A stretch of DNA of 64,000 bases from Lentzea waywayandensis (lineage in GTDB: Bacteria > Actinomycetota > Actinomycetes > Mycobacteriales > Pseudonocardiaceae): assembly GCF_900115955.1 (NCBI RefSeq), contig NZ_FOYL01000005.1, positions 62,001 through 126,000 of the forward strand, written 5' to 3'. The notes under the pieces were generated by a model that worked only from the letters and a program-made list of their open reading frames with translations, was not told the origin of the DNA and made no database searches. Shown here piece by piece: positions 1 through 9,456 of the stretch (its first letter is position 1; each line of letters starts with the position of its first letter). Position numbers and translations under genes: made by a program.

Positions 1-149
1 GGAAGCTTCTGCAGGACTACGTCAACGAGGCTCGTGAACACCTGGGCCCGGACGTGAACATCACTCCGGCGTGGGTTCGCGAAGTAACCAACTGCTCCCG
101 CGGCCTGTCACCAAAGATCGCGGCAACGCTAAGGGCTGGCGTGCAGTGA
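1..149 (+). CDS. C-terminal fragment of an unidentified protein
   Basis: An open frame enters from the left edge and stops with TGA at 147-149, leaving 48 residues that end in LRAGVQ. The fragment contains a plausible coding stretch (DYVNEAREHLGPDV) but I do not recognise a family. The next 170 bases up to the end of drmC contain no gene I can support. It converges on drmC, so the two do not share a transcript. It may belong to the same island or to the host; the window is too short on this side to tell. Confidence 0.45.
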   Translation, partial: KLLQDYVNEAREHLGPDVNITPAWVREVTNCSRGLSPKIAATLRAGVQ

Positions 150-321
150 CGGCTCAGGCAAGCGGTGAGGTAGTCCGTACCTTCTACGTCAGTACCCGTC
201 GCGCGTGCCCCGATGGTCACGGATGACGCACGGCTGACGTGGCCTACTCACCACTCACGACCATCTCGCCGGTCTCGTTCAGCGATCTCGGCATGATCCA
301 GCGGACCTACCTTCGAGAGCG

Positions 322-1026
322 TCAGACCAGCTGGTAGAGCAAGCCGTGTTTGCTTTTCATGGTGGACTCGACGGACTCGGCGAGGGCGGAGTCGCGGACC
401 AGGAGGCCGAACTCGACGTTCCGGTTCTCCGCACTGAACGAGAAGTTGGCGCTGGTCAGCATCAGGACCTCGTGGTCGATGACGATGAACTTGGCGTGGC
501 TGACGACTTGCTTGCCGTTGGGCAGTTCGGCGGACTGGTAGATGGTTGCGTTCGGCAGCTGGGCCTTGATCTTGACGGCGTCGGCCTTGTCCCCGTCAAC
601 GTAGACCGTGACGACGACTCCCGGTTGCTGGGACGCTTCTCTGAGCACAGTCCACATCTGGGAGGTCTGCTCGAAGTTGTACGTCGCGCATACGATCGAT
701 TGCCGCGCCGCCCGGACAAGGCGATGGAACTCGCCCGTGAGGTGTCCGATGTTCGCTTCGTTGCCAGGCATGGTCCACACCGGAGTCAGGTCGCGGTGCA
801 GCGACTTGGCTCCGGCAATGGCACGCAGGACGCTTGCCGCTCGTTCGCCGTCGGTGTGGCTCAGACCTGCCGCGGCGAGCAGCTGTTTGGCCTCCTCGCG
901 CCGAACGGCGTTGATGACGGCGAGTGCCTTGATGGTGTGTTGTCTGGACGCGAACTGAACTGCTAGCGCCTCAGCTTCGCTGGCAGTCAGAAACTCTCCG
1001 AGGACGCGGAAAGGGTCAGAGGGCAT
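322..1026 (-). CDS. drmC: DISARM protein DrmC, phospholipase D-like nuclease fold
   Basis: 234 residues from the ATG at 1026, which overlaps the end of drmB by 11 bp; a GTG at 1032 in the same frame is the alternative. A single HKD signature (HAKFIVID, near residue 175) is followed by TSANFS, the pattern of PLD-family nucleases that act as dimers. DrmC is the last gene of class 1 DISARM and sits there here, directly after drmB. In characterised DISARM systems it is the most dispensable component, and its exact activity is unsettled. The position at the operon end and the HKD motif make the call secure; nuclease activity is inferred. Confidence 0.93.
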   Translation of the reverse strand: MPSDPFRVLGEFLTASEAEALAVQFASRQHTIKALAVINAVRREEAKQLLAAAGLSHTDGERAASVLRAIAGAKSLHRDLTPVWTMPGNEANIGHLTGEFHRLVRAARQSIVCATYNFEQTSQMWTVLREASQQPGVVVTVYVDGDKADAVKIKAQLPNATIYQSAELPNGKQVVSHAKFIVIDHEVLMLTSANFSFSAENRNVEFGLLVRDSALAESVESTMKSKHGLLYQLV

Positions 1027-3061
1027 CCACACTCCCGAAGAACCCAGGCACAGACTCGCCCATGGTCGTTGGAAGGTTCAGCAGGAACCGACGGTCGAGG
1101 AAGCGGTTGGCCTTTTCACAGGAAGTCTCCGACGCGAACGAGCAGCAGTGACACGCTGCACCGTGCAGGAAGTCCTCTGCTGCGCTCGGGGTTCGCATCG
1201 CACAGACCGGATCCGAAGAACAGCGCGACGCCCGGCGCAGTGCGGACACCACAAGACGATGCAGGCTCTTGGGTTCGGAGAGCGCGACGAGGCCGCCGAG
1301 GGTTCCGTCGCTGTCGGAAGCGGTGGTGCAGATGAGCAGACCGGCAGCAGCTTCACGCTGAGTCGAACTGTCCCAGCCGTAGATCCGCTCGGTCAGGCTG
1401 GCAGATCCATACCCACTGGACATCGCCATCTCGCGAATCAGCACGTGAGAAAGTGTGTGCAGCAGCCAATAGCGAGGTAGGGGCAGGCGTTCGTCAGGCT
1501 CGACCTTCTTGGCAGTCTCAGAGAACCGTCGCCTGAAGTTCAGCTCGTGGGCGGCTCGATGCGACTCCCACAACGAGCTCGACCTGATCGTGCGCTCCCA
1601 ACGCGCAACAGCATCGAGGTCGAGCTGAAGGAAGATCCCCTCCCCGCGGTCCTCTGTCGCCGGCACCCAGGTGGGGTTTCCGTTGCGCGTGAGCTTGACC
1701 AAGCGACTGGCGAGGTCGTTCACGCGGTCCATCTCATCGAGACGGGTGAAGCCGAGAACGGCGTTGACCTTCTTCATCTTGTTAACTGCCACGACGCGGC
1801 TAATCATCGAATGCAGTTCGCCGTTGCGCGGCATTTCGGTGACCATCAGGCCGCTGGGGTGCTGCTGCTGCGGGAACAGCGTTGGCTTCTGGAGGTACCG
1901 CCACTCGGGAACCAACAGGTCGACCGGATCCCACTCGGCGCGCTTCTTCTCATGCTCCTCCGCCGATTCCGGCGGAGCCAGCACGTCGGCAACCGCGGCA
2001 GCGATGTCCGCGTCCGCAAGACCATCGAGGTCGATCTTGTTCGCGCCCGCCAGCGCCCTAATGACATCAATCTGGTGGCCGAATTGCTCGACCTGCTCAT
2101 CGCCGAGCTTCAGTCGCAACTGGTCGGCAAGTACTTCCCTTTCCTCAGCCTCAGTACGAGGCATGACGATGATCGACTGAGTAGAAGCGAACCAGAGGTT
2201 CGATGCACCCATCATGATCAGTGCAGGGCGGACGTCGCATGCGCTGTCGAACGCGTTGAGGTGCGGGTGTCGCCCTCGGCACTGCTGTGGGAGTTTCTCC
2301 CGACCGACTGAGCCCTGCGCCTCGGCCATGCCTCGCGTCTTGCCGCACGAGGCGCACGCAATGATGGAACCGACGCTCTTGCCGACGTTCGCATCGCGCA
2401 TCTTCAGGTCGGGCAACTCGGCCTTGAAGCACTTGCTGCCCCTGTGTACCCACAGCGAGTACGGGAACTCGTCGAGGTGACCGTTGGTACAGGTCAGCAG
2501 GTGCTGCGCCGGAACGGCGGGGCTGCCTGACTTCTTGTTGGACTTGCCGCCTCGACCAGGGCAGTTCTTGTGGGCGAACTGCGCCAGGTCGGGCCGAAAC
2601 GGGTGTGTGTTGGTGTAGCTGAAGCGTGGCAGCGGACCGAGGTAGTCACATCCGGTGCAACGGAACCATTGCGGGAACACTCGTGCCGGGATGCCGAGGT
2701 CGGTGCCTTCGTTGGACATGCCCGTCCGCTTCGGCTGCCACGGGAACGGTCGCAGCGCATCAACCTGTCGACCGAGGTGCAGCCGGACAACATTGAGCAG
2801 ACGTGGCTCGACGATCGTCGGCACGTGGTCGCGGCGCTTCCAGATCAGCTCCCAGTCGCTGAGGCCGGCGGGCATGATCGAGAAGTTCGGCAGGTCCATG
2901 ATCGCGCCGGGACCGTAGGTGTAGAGCAGCGAGGACGGACGAGCGGAGCCAACCTTTGCGCGGTTCTTGACCACGCCTTCTTCGGCGTCGCCGAGCGGAT
3001 CGAGCAACTCCTGCTCGTCGTGCAGCATGTCCTCACCCGACTCGGGCAGCAGGTCGGTCAT
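1016..3061 (-). CDS. drmB: DISARM protein DrmB, DUF1998 domain
   Basis: 681 residues. Its ATG overlaps the TGA of drmA (ATGA at 3061-3058), preceded by GAGGAG in the drmA tail, so the two are translationally coupled. Cysteine pairs CTGCDYLG and CASCGKTRG suggest zinc binding in the first half. The segment LLHTLSHVLIREMA near residue 535 is the DUF1998 signature. A Cys-rich stretch (ACHCCSFASETSCEKANRF) lies near the C-terminus. In solved DISARM complexes DrmB binds DrmA and together they recognise DNA ends; this is family knowledge, not visible here. Confidence 0.94.
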   Translation of the reverse strand: MTDLLPESGEDMLHDEQELLDPLGDAEEGVVKNRAKVGSARPSSLLYTYGPGAIMDLPNFSIMPAGLSDWELIWKRRDHVPTIVEPRLLNVVRLHLGRQVDALRPFPWQPKRTGMSNEGTDLGIPARVFPQWFRCTGCDYLGPLPRFSYTNTHPFRPDLAQFAHKNCPGRGGKSNKKSGSPAVPAQHLLTCTNGHLDEFPYSLWVHRGSKCFKAELPDLKMRDANVGKSVGSIIACASCGKTRGMAEAQGSVGREKLPQQCRGRHPHLNAFDSACDVRPALIMMGASNLWFASTQSIIVMPRTEAEEREVLADQLRLKLGDEQVEQFGHQIDVIRALAGANKIDLDGLADADIAAAVADVLAPPESAEEHEKKRAEWDPVDLLVPEWRYLQKPTLFPQQQHPSGLMVTEMPRNGELHSMISRVVAVNKMKKVNAVLGFTRLDEMDRVNDLASRLVKLTRNGNPTWVPATEDRGEGIFLQLDLDAVARWERTIRSSSLWESHRAAHELNFRRRFSETAKKVEPDERLPLPRYWLLHTLSHVLIREMAMSSGYGSASLTERIYGWDSSTQREAAAGLLICTTASDSDGTLGGLVALSEPKSLHRLVVSALRRASRCSSDPVCAMRTPSAAEDFLHGAACHCCSFASETSCEKANRFLDRRFLLNLPTTMGESVPGFFGSVDAL

Positions 3062-6000
3062 CAGTCCTCCTCGCCGAACGGCAGGGTCCAGTCAGGTACG
3101 CCTTCGGGTGCCCGACTGAAGAGTCGCTCGGGCACCGGACTGACCAGCAGATTGATCTCGGGCTGAACTTCACGCATGGAGTTCGCAATGACGAACGGCG
3201 CTTCAAGAGACCCGCCAGCTGATGCTTTGGCATTTTCCGGGCTGATGATCAGCGGCAGGTACTTGCCACCTTCTCCGGTGCGCTCGTACACCAGCGTTCT
3301 GTGCATATCCGTGGCGCGCTTGGCGCGCTCAGCCCAGCGGTCAAGCCGATTGATCAACAGGTCGCCGGCTCGCTTGGCCGCTGTCTCATCGGACGCGGCA
3401 GCCGCGATGCGCTTCTTGAGTTTCTCGGTGATCGCCTCAACGACAGTGCGCTGGTCCCTGATTCGCCACGCATCCCGCTCTGGGGACAGGCCATCACTGA
3501 CAGCGGCTTGCAGAACACGTGCCGCACTGACAAGCAGACCGTCGATACCGCGCGCCAGCGAGGTCGGTGAGTAGGGCGTCACGGACAGAGCTTCAACCTG
3601 GGCGTAGAACGTCTCGTGGTAGTGCCGAAACTGCTCGAAGTGTGCCAAGTCGCGTGGCCGAGCCCAGTTGCCCAGCGACACCACAAGCCCAGGCCGTGCG
3701 GACGCGTCACGACCGACGCGCGAGGAAGCCTGGATGTATTCGGCTGTGTTCTTCGGCTGCCCCACCACCAGCATCAGCCCAAGCCGCTGGACGTCAACGC
3801 CGACCTGCAACATCGAGGTAGCCAGCACCACGTCGAAGGGTGAGTCGGCTTCGCCGCGCCGCGCGGCCTGCTTACCGTCCTTCAAATCCGCCATGCGCTG
3901 ACGGAAAGCGTTGGTGGTGTCGTAGTCCGGATCGAACTCGAGCCCGAGGCGGTCAAGTGTCGCGCCGATTTCTGAGGACGCGATGCGTGAGGTCAGCTCG
4001 CCGGTCTTCAACAAGCCGAAGCTCGCGCCAAGGCGGCTCGGGAACCCCGAGTCCTTGCGAGGCCGCTTGACCCGGTTCTGGACGTCGTCAGCGACATACC
4101 GCGCCATACCGGCCAACTCGCGTGTGGCGTTGAAGTAGCCGACTACCGTCATGTACGGGTCGGCAGGGGCTCCGGCCCTGTCCAGCAGCAGCTGCCCTGC
4201 GGAAAGCAGGACCTCCGACACGCGGATCTCGACACTGGACAGACGCACGCCCTGAGCGCTGACACCGATGTAACGACGACCTGGGTTCCTCTCATTGATC
4301 GGGACTTCCTGGGAGAAGAACGTGTCAGCAACGTCCAGTACTTGCGGTGGAAAGATCTCAAGGTCGCGTCCATAGAGACGGCGAACCTGTTCCTGGGCGT
4401 TGCGCACCGTCGCGGTCGAGGCGACGATCAGTGGCTTCACCGGTGCGCCGTCCGGCTTTTCCCACGAGGACAGAGTCTCGACGGCAACTTCAAAAAGACC
4501 TACTGAGGTTCCGAGCGCGCCGGTGATGAGATGCAACTCGTCCTGGATGATCAAGTCAGGCGGACGAAGCCGACTGACCGGAACCACCGTTGCCGCTGGC
4601 ATTCCGTCACTGGCCGGGTGTGAGCCGACCTGACATGGCGCATAGTCAGCGTGGACATAGCCATGGCGACCGCAACGACGGCTGACGTACCCGAACAACG
4701 CGGCGGCCTCGCCTTCACGGGCCAGGCGGGCGAACTTGTCGACCGTGGCTATCAAGAAGGACGGCGTGAGGCGGTAGATCTCCTCGTCAACGGTAAGCAC
4801 GGGAAGGCCCTCGTTGACGGCTCCTCCCTTGGAGAACGGACACCGAGCCAACTCATCACCGCAGTGAACGAAAACGCGCCGCTTCGTCGCGTTGGCCTTC
4901 ACGTGAGCCGCAGTGATCGGCGTGCCGCACCACGGGCAGCGCTGGATCTGCAGAACGGTGAGCCGGTGCCGACCGAACTCGTTGGCCTTCTTGAGCTGTT
5001 CATCAGCCTCCTCGAACCGCTTGGGGCTGACATCGGTTCCAACCCACAGACCGATGCGGAAAGGCTCGCTGCCCCAGGTCACTTCGTCGTCACGGCGTGC
5101 GAGTTCGGCAGCGCACACGAGCGCGGTCGCACGCTGGAACTGCTGCGCAGTCAGCAGGCGCAACGTGTAACGCATGAGGACCGCAATCCCGTCGCGGCCG
5201 TCCAGTTGTCCATCTGCAGACTCCACGACGCCCTGACGACGACGGATGGCGAATGCATATGCGGCAAGGCCGAGGTACGCCTCGGTCTTGCCACCACCAG
5301 TCGGGAAGAACAGGAGCTCGACCTGCGACTGGTGCTCCGCACTGCGGATCGACGCACCGGGATCGGTCAGGGCACCGAGCTGCATCAAGATGAAGGCGAG
5401 CTGGAAAGGGCGCCACGACGCAGCCGCGGCACCCCGTTCCGCAACAGTCTCCTGTGCCCGCTCGATCGACAAGGAGGCATCGGCCGAACGCAGCGCGGCC
5501 ACCTGAGAAGCAATGCGCTGGTCTCGCATCACCTGGTTCATGAACTGGAAGCACCGCAACGCTTCCCCGTCACCGGTAATGTGTTCCAGCCCCACGTTCA
5601 GCCGCGTGTGCACCTCCCTGGCCCGCCACAATGCGAACTCAGCAGTCTCCTGGAGATGACCGGGCAGCTTCGCCGCAGCCGCTTCCTGAATGTCAAGCCA
5701 TCTCCCGTAGCCGTCCACGAGTGGCGCGAGCCCAGCTCGCAGATCGTCGGCGGAAGCCGACACCAGTGCGTCCATGGACAGCAGCGCATCTTCGACAGAT
5801 CGAGCCCTAGTTTGCGGCGTCTCACCAATAGGCAGCCAAGTCGTCTCGACCGTGGTTGCCCGACGCGACCCGGCCTTGACTGTCCAATCAGCCGAACAAG
5901 TTCGTCCGATAGCGAATTCCAGCCGGTTGCGATACTGGAGGTTGAGCTGTTTGACCTCCTCGTCGTGCTCAGGCCACTCCTGCTCCAGCGTGTCCTGCAC

Positions 6001-6771
6001 CGGCAGGAACGCCTCAGCACCGCCCGCATCGACCACAAGTTTGGTCTGGAACATCCACATGCTCAGCGGGATCGGCATAGGCGTTTCACGGTCGTTGCAT
6101 AGCGCAATCTCGACCAATACCCGGCCATACCTCGGGTCGTTGTAGCGGTCGATTCGCAACACGATCGACTCTCTCAACTGCACGGTAGCCGTCTGGCCAT
6201 GCGCGAGGTCAGCCAGGCGGATCGTGCGAGTCTCCTCGACCGGTGTGCGCTGGTACCCCCTGATCGGGCGGCCCGCTTTCGAGACCTTCTCAGTCTCGAC
6301 CGTCTCGTACGTCCCCCACGACGCAATGACCCGGAACGCCTCGAGGTCACCGGGTACCTGGAATCGCAGGCCCATCGACGCCGGGATCATCAGCCCTTGT
6401 TTTGGAGCGCGATCCTCGGCATCGTCATCTTCGGCATCCGCCTCGGTCTCATCGGCCGCGTACGCCGGCACACCACGCCCCTCGGCCATCCCGTCGCCAT
6501 CCGTGCGTACCTCGATCAAGTCACCGCCATCGGTGTCGCTAGGAGACGCTGTCGCCGAGCCGACCAGCTTCACCGGAGCGATGTGCCCGACGAGGTACTG
6601 CGAGCGTGGACTGAAGGGCAGCATCTCCTCGGGGCCGTGACTTGGACCAAGTAGCTCGCGTTGCAGGATGTCCACGAGGTTCTCGCGCACCGCGTACGAC
6701 GAACCGTCCAGCTCGTAGCTCAGCTCGTACGACGCCTGCGCGGCCGCCGTCTCTGTGGTTGCCTCCGTCAC
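3061..6771 (-). CDS. drmA: DISARM helicase DrmA
   Basis: 1236 residues from a GTG that overlaps the recombinase stop (GTGA at 6771-6768). Superfamily 2 helicase motifs are present: Walker A PTGGGKTEAYLG (near residue 490), a DEAD-like QDELHLITG (near 742), SAT-type motif STATVRNAQ, and the helicase C motif ASSRVGRDASARPG (near 1018). A CPWC knuckle lies between the two helicase lobes. DrmA with DrmB forms the DISARM core that senses and processes incoming phage DNA. The coupling to the recombinase gene upstream is unusual: in standard class 1 loci drmA follows drmMI directly. Confidence 0.95.
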   Translation of the reverse strand: MTEATTETAAAQASYELSYELDGSSYAVRENLVDILQRELLGPSHGPEEMLPFSPRSQYLVGHIAPVKLVGSATASPSDTDGGDLIEVRTDGDGMAEGRGVPAYAADETEADAEDDDAEDRAPKQGLMIPASMGLRFQVPGDLEAFRVIASWGTYETVETEKVSKAGRPIRGYQRTPVEETRTIRLADLAHGQTATVQLRESIVLRIDRYNDPRYGRVLVEIALCNDRETPMPIPLSMWMFQTKLVVDAGGAEAFLPVQDTLEQEWPEHDEEVKQLNLQYRNRLEFAIGRTCSADWTVKAGSRRATTVETTWLPIGETPQTRARSVEDALLSMDALVSASADDLRAGLAPLVDGYGRWLDIQEAAAAKLPGHLQETAEFALWRAREVHTRLNVGLEHITGDGEALRCFQFMNQVMRDQRIASQVAALRSADASLSIERAQETVAERGAAAASWRPFQLAFILMQLGALTDPGASIRSAEHQSQVELLFFPTGGGKTEAYLGLAAYAFAIRRRQGVVESADGQLDGRDGIAVLMRYTLRLLTAQQFQRATALVCAAELARRDDEVTWGSEPFRIGLWVGTDVSPKRFEEADEQLKKANEFGRHRLTVLQIQRCPWCGTPITAAHVKANATKRRVFVHCGDELARCPFSKGGAVNEGLPVLTVDEEIYRLTPSFLIATVDKFARLAREGEAAALFGYVSRRCGRHGYVHADYAPCQVGSHPASDGMPAATVVPVSRLRPPDLIIQDELHLITGALGTSVGLFEVAVETLSSWEKPDGAPVKPLIVASTATVRNAQEQVRRLYGRDLEIFPPQVLDVADTFFSQEVPINERNPGRRYIGVSAQGVRLSSVEIRVSEVLLSAGQLLLDRAGAPADPYMTVVGYFNATRELAGMARYVADDVQNRVKRPRKDSGFPSRLGASFGLLKTGELTSRIASSEIGATLDRLGLEFDPDYDTTNAFRQRMADLKDGKQAARRGEADSPFDVVLATSMLQVGVDVQRLGLMLVVGQPKNTAEYIQASSRVGRDASARPGLVVSLGNWARPRDLAHFEQFRHYHETFYAQVEALSVTPYSPTSLARGIDGLLVSAARVLQAAVSDGLSPERDAWRIRDQRTVVEAITEKLKKRIAAAASDETAAKRAGDLLINRLDRWAERAKRATDMHRTLVYERTGEGGKYLPLIISPENAKASAGGSLEAPFVIANSMREVQPEINLLVSPVPERLFSRAPEGVPDWTLPFGEED

Positions 6772-8081
6772 AGCGGCAAGTCTGCCGTAGTGGCCTTAGA
6801 AGTTCCGGTAGGCAGCGGTTTCGCGCGCCAACGGAGCAGCACCCGCTCCTCGTCGAAGTAGCGGCCGATGACGCCGCGGCGGATACGAAGGCTCTCAAGC
6901 TGCGAAACGAGGACCTCTCGCCTGGCTAACTCGTCGTTGCCGGCAGCGCTCCAGCGATCCTGGACGGTCGCCGCTGCAAGCGGCTCGCTTCCCCGCTCTG
7001 TCAGAAGCCGTTCCACCAGGTAGGGGTCGAACGTAGTCCGACTCAAAGTCTGTTTGCATCTGGGGCAGTAGATGATGGGGCGCTTCTGGTTCGTTCCACG
7101 GCACATGTACACATCGCAGTCGTCGCAACGCGCGACCCGTGACAGAAATGGACTCGTCGACTTCCGATCAGCACGCTTGCGCGCCTGAGGGCTATCGCGT
7201 GAATCAAGAATGGATTGCAGATGAGCGAACTCTTCGGCTGTAACCACAGCCAGTGACTCGTCAATCACTGGATTGCCGTTCTCGTCTCGAACGACCGCGA
7301 ACGGGTCGACACGCTTGTCACCCTTTCCTCTGCCTGGATTGTGTGCCGTCATCCCAGCCAGGATGGGATTGCGCAAAAGTTGATCAACCGTCTGACGGTT
7401 CCATGCAACGTTGTCCACCTTGCGCTTCGCTCCCCCAGGCAGCGGCGCACCAACATCGGTCAACCACCTGGCGACGGCGTTGACGGCAGAGCCACGCAGA
7501 GCCATTGCGACGGCTTCTGTGAGCCAATGGATCCGCTCTAGGTCTTTGACCAGCACCCGGCCTGGACCGTCTGGGTTCGCTGCCGAACGGTACCCATAGG
7601 CAATACCGCCGCCTGCCCACCGACCATCCTTGAGCAGTTGGGCTCGCGCCGCGCGAACCCGTGCCCTGATGGCCTCAGCCTCCATCTCTCCGAACACAGC
7701 CAACATGACCGCGAAAGCACGACCTTGCGGGCTGGTCATGTCGATCGGATCCTCGACGGCGACGAGTCCCGCACCGCGCTGCTGCAACGTCTCGTCCGCA
7801 TGGAGGAAGTCCAGCACCCGCCGGGCGAGGCGGTCCACCTTCCAGATGATCACAGCATCGAAGCGGCTCGTGGAGAGCAAAGCTTTCCAACCCTTGCGAT
7901 CTTCAGGCCGACTGACAGTCGCGGAGACTCCGTCATCGATGAACTCGCCAACGACCTCCCACCCACGAGCCTCCGCGTACCTGCGGCAGGAGTGGAGTTG
8001 CCGGGAGATCGAGACGGACTCTTCCTTGGTAACGCTCAGCCTGGCGTAGAGGGCACACCGGCGAACCTTGTTGACGTTCAT
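6768..8081 (-). CDS. Large serine recombinase, candidate invertase of the DISARM specificity cassette
   Basis: 437 residues from ATG 8081 (GTG 8090 is an alternative). The N-terminal catalytic domain carries YARLS with the nucleophile at Ser16, then IIWKVDRLARR and FGEMEAEAIRARV, typical of the resolvase fold. A recombinase domain follows (GGIAYGYRS, then WNRQTVDQLLRNPILAGM), then a zinc ribbon (CDDCDVYMC and YCPRCKQT). This is the large serine recombinase architecture. Its stop overlaps the drmA GTG, and its start lies 50 bp from the left 336-bp inverted-repeat arm, placing it inside the operon next to the segment it may invert. Whether it acts here as a reversible invertase, and where it cuts, is inference. 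A decayed mobile-element integrase is the alternative, but the frame is intact. Confidence 0.9.
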   Translation of the reverse strand: MNVNKVRRCALYARLSVTKEESVSISRQLHSCRRYAEARGWEVVGEFIDDGVSATVSRPEDRKGWKALLSTSRFDAVIIWKVDRLARRVLDFLHADETLQQRGAGLVAVEDPIDMTSPQGRAFAVMLAVFGEMEAEAIRARVRAARAQLLKDGRWAGGGIAYGYRSAANPDGPGRVLVKDLERIHWLTEAVAMALRGSAVNAVARWLTDVGAPLPGGAKRKVDNVAWNRQTVDQLLRNPILAGMTAHNPGRGKGDKRVDPFAVVRDENGNPVIDESLAVVTAEEFAHLQSILDSRDSPQARKRADRKSTSPFLSRVARCDDCDVYMCRGTNQKRPIIYCPRCKQTLSRTTFDPYLVERLLTERGSEPLAAATVQDRWSAAGNDELARREVLVSQLESLRIRRGVIGRYFDEERVLLRWRAKPLPTGTSKATTADLPL

Positions 8082-8130
8082 ACGAACCACTGTGGCGTGT
8101 CAAACGATCTTGCCTACCTCTTTTCGAGTG

Positions 8131-8466
8131 CACCTCACTCCTGCAGAGGAACGGCACCGTCGGCCTGATCGCCACCAACACCCTCGCCCAGGGAGACACC
8201 CGCGAAGTCGGCCTCGACGCGATGGTCGCCAACGGCTTCACGATCACCCGCGCCATCCAGTCCCGCTCCTGGCCCGCATCGAGCGCCAACCTGGAGTACG
8301 CCGCCACCTGGGGCACCCTCGCCCCAGTCGCCGACACCGTGCCACGCGTCGCCGACGACATCCAAGTACGCCGCATCAGCACCCTCCTCGAACCAGCCGG
8401 CCGAACAGAAGGCAACCCCATCCGACTAACCGAAAACTCCGGAATCGCCTATATCGGATGCTACGT
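8131..8466 (+). repeat. Left arm of 336-bp inverted repeat flanking the invertible segment
   Basis: This arm is the reverse complement of 10372-10707, same length and no gaps; every stretch I compared matched and the translations in several frames agree. It codes, in the drmMI frame, from TSLLQRNGT to the residues IGCYV. Outward of 8131 similarity drops abruptly; inward of 8466 the two copies diverge into different target-recognition sequence. Such identity between two copies whose flanks have drifted implies recent recombination or gene conversion. Confidence 0.93.
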
Positions 8467-8885
8467 GAGAGGAATGGGATTCATACTTGAGGCCGACCAT
8501 GCCCAGGCATGGATCTCGGAGGACGCCCGCAATGCCGAGGTGCTGTTCCCATATCTCAACGGCGAAGACCTCAATCAGCGGCCCGATGCATCGGCGGCCC
8601 GTTGGGTCATAGACTTCAACGAGCGTTCCGAGTCGGACGCAGCGAAGTACAAAAATCCATTTGAACGAGTCGCGCAAGTAGCCAAGCCAGATCGCCATGC
8701 AAACAAGGATAAGGCTGTTCGAGAGCATCCATGGTGGCGCTTCTGGAGAACCAGCCCAGGGTTGCGCAGGGCTAGCGCGGATCTCGATGAAGTGTTGGCA
8801 ATTGCGCGCGTCAGTAAGTCTGTCATGCCCGTGCGTGTTCCGACTGGACAGGTCATGAGCGAGCAGGTGGTCGTGTTTGCATCTG

Positions 8886-8952
8886 CTGGTTACGGAGACC
8901 AGGCCGTCCTGTCATCGAACCTGCACCAGATCTGGGCCATCACCTACGGCTC
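8886..8952 (+). repeat. Inner 67-bp inverted repeat, silent-cassette copy
   Basis: Perfect reverse complement of 9889-9955, lying about 420 bp inside the outer arms. It encodes GYGDQAVLSSNLHQIWAITYG in both copies. Sequence on both sides of it differs between the copies, so the identity stands out from the roughly half-identical background and may serve as, or result from, a second crossover or gene-conversion tract. Confidence 0.92.
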
Positions 8953-9390
8953 TGGCATGCGAAACGATCCGCGTTACACCCCATCTGACGTCTTCGAGAC
9001 CTTCCCCCGGCCAGCTCCTTCGGAGCAACTGGAGCAGGTCGGTCGCACCCTGGAGGGGGAGCGTCGTGAGATCATGATTCGTCGCAACATCGGCCTGACC
9101 AAGCTCTACAACCTGGTTAACGACTCGGAGCTCGCGGACTCCGTTGATCAGGATGTTGCACGTCTTCGGGCGATCCACGTTGAACTCGACCGAAGGGTCA
9201 TGGATGCCTACGGCTGGCCTGACATCGCTCTTGATCACGGATTCCACACATACAGACGGATGCAGCGTTGGACGGTGCACCCGGCGGCCCGAGTTGAGAT
9301 CCTTGACCGTCTCCTCGAAGAGAACCATCGCAGGGCGGGGGGCCAGCAGCAGAGCGTCCGCGCGCCGAATGAAATCGAGATCCCTAAGGC

Positions 9391-9456
9391 GGAGGGGACG
9401 CTCTTCGACTGATCGAACCAGCTTGCTGATCGGATCAGTCGAAGAGCGTCCCCTCC
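9391..9456. terminator. 24-bp inverted repeat at the junction of the two drmMI C-termini
   Basis: Arms 9391-9414 and 9433-9456 are perfect complements around an 18-nt loop. They encode the shared EGTLFD end and stop codon of the two convergent C-termini. As RNA it would form a strong hairpin in either direction, without a clear U tract. It could act as a two-way terminator, which would affect how transcription reaches the recombinase and drmA, or simply reflect conserved coding ends. Confidence 0.75.

Larger units (their letters stand above)
8131..9412 (+). pseudogene. Silent alternative C-terminus of DrmMI (inverted cassette)
   Basis: Reading in the frame that ends at TGA 9410-9412, this encodes the last 426 or so residues of a DrmMI-type methylase, beginning mid-domain at TSLLQRNGT. 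It lacks the S-adenosylmethionine and NPPF motifs and any start or ribosome site of its own. An internal ATG at 8222 exists but has no Shine-Dalgarno. Residues up to IGCYV match the expressed copy; beyond that they diverge (roughly half identical), then share LSSNLHQIWAITYG, GLTKLYNLVND and the terminal EGTLFD. It points opposite to the operon and would be expressed only after inversion. It is a stored specificity domain rather than a dead gene. Confidence 0.9.

Noticed and set aside
4651..6102. 483-residue open frame on the plus strand
   Set aside because: It is antisense to drmA, whose helicase motifs are unambiguous; it has no ribosome site and arises from GC-rich codon bias.
8222..9412. 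Silent drmMI cassette as an independent expressed gene from ATG 8222
   Set aside because: It has no ribosome site or promoter, begins mid-domain, and coding similarity extends upstream of the ATG to 8131.
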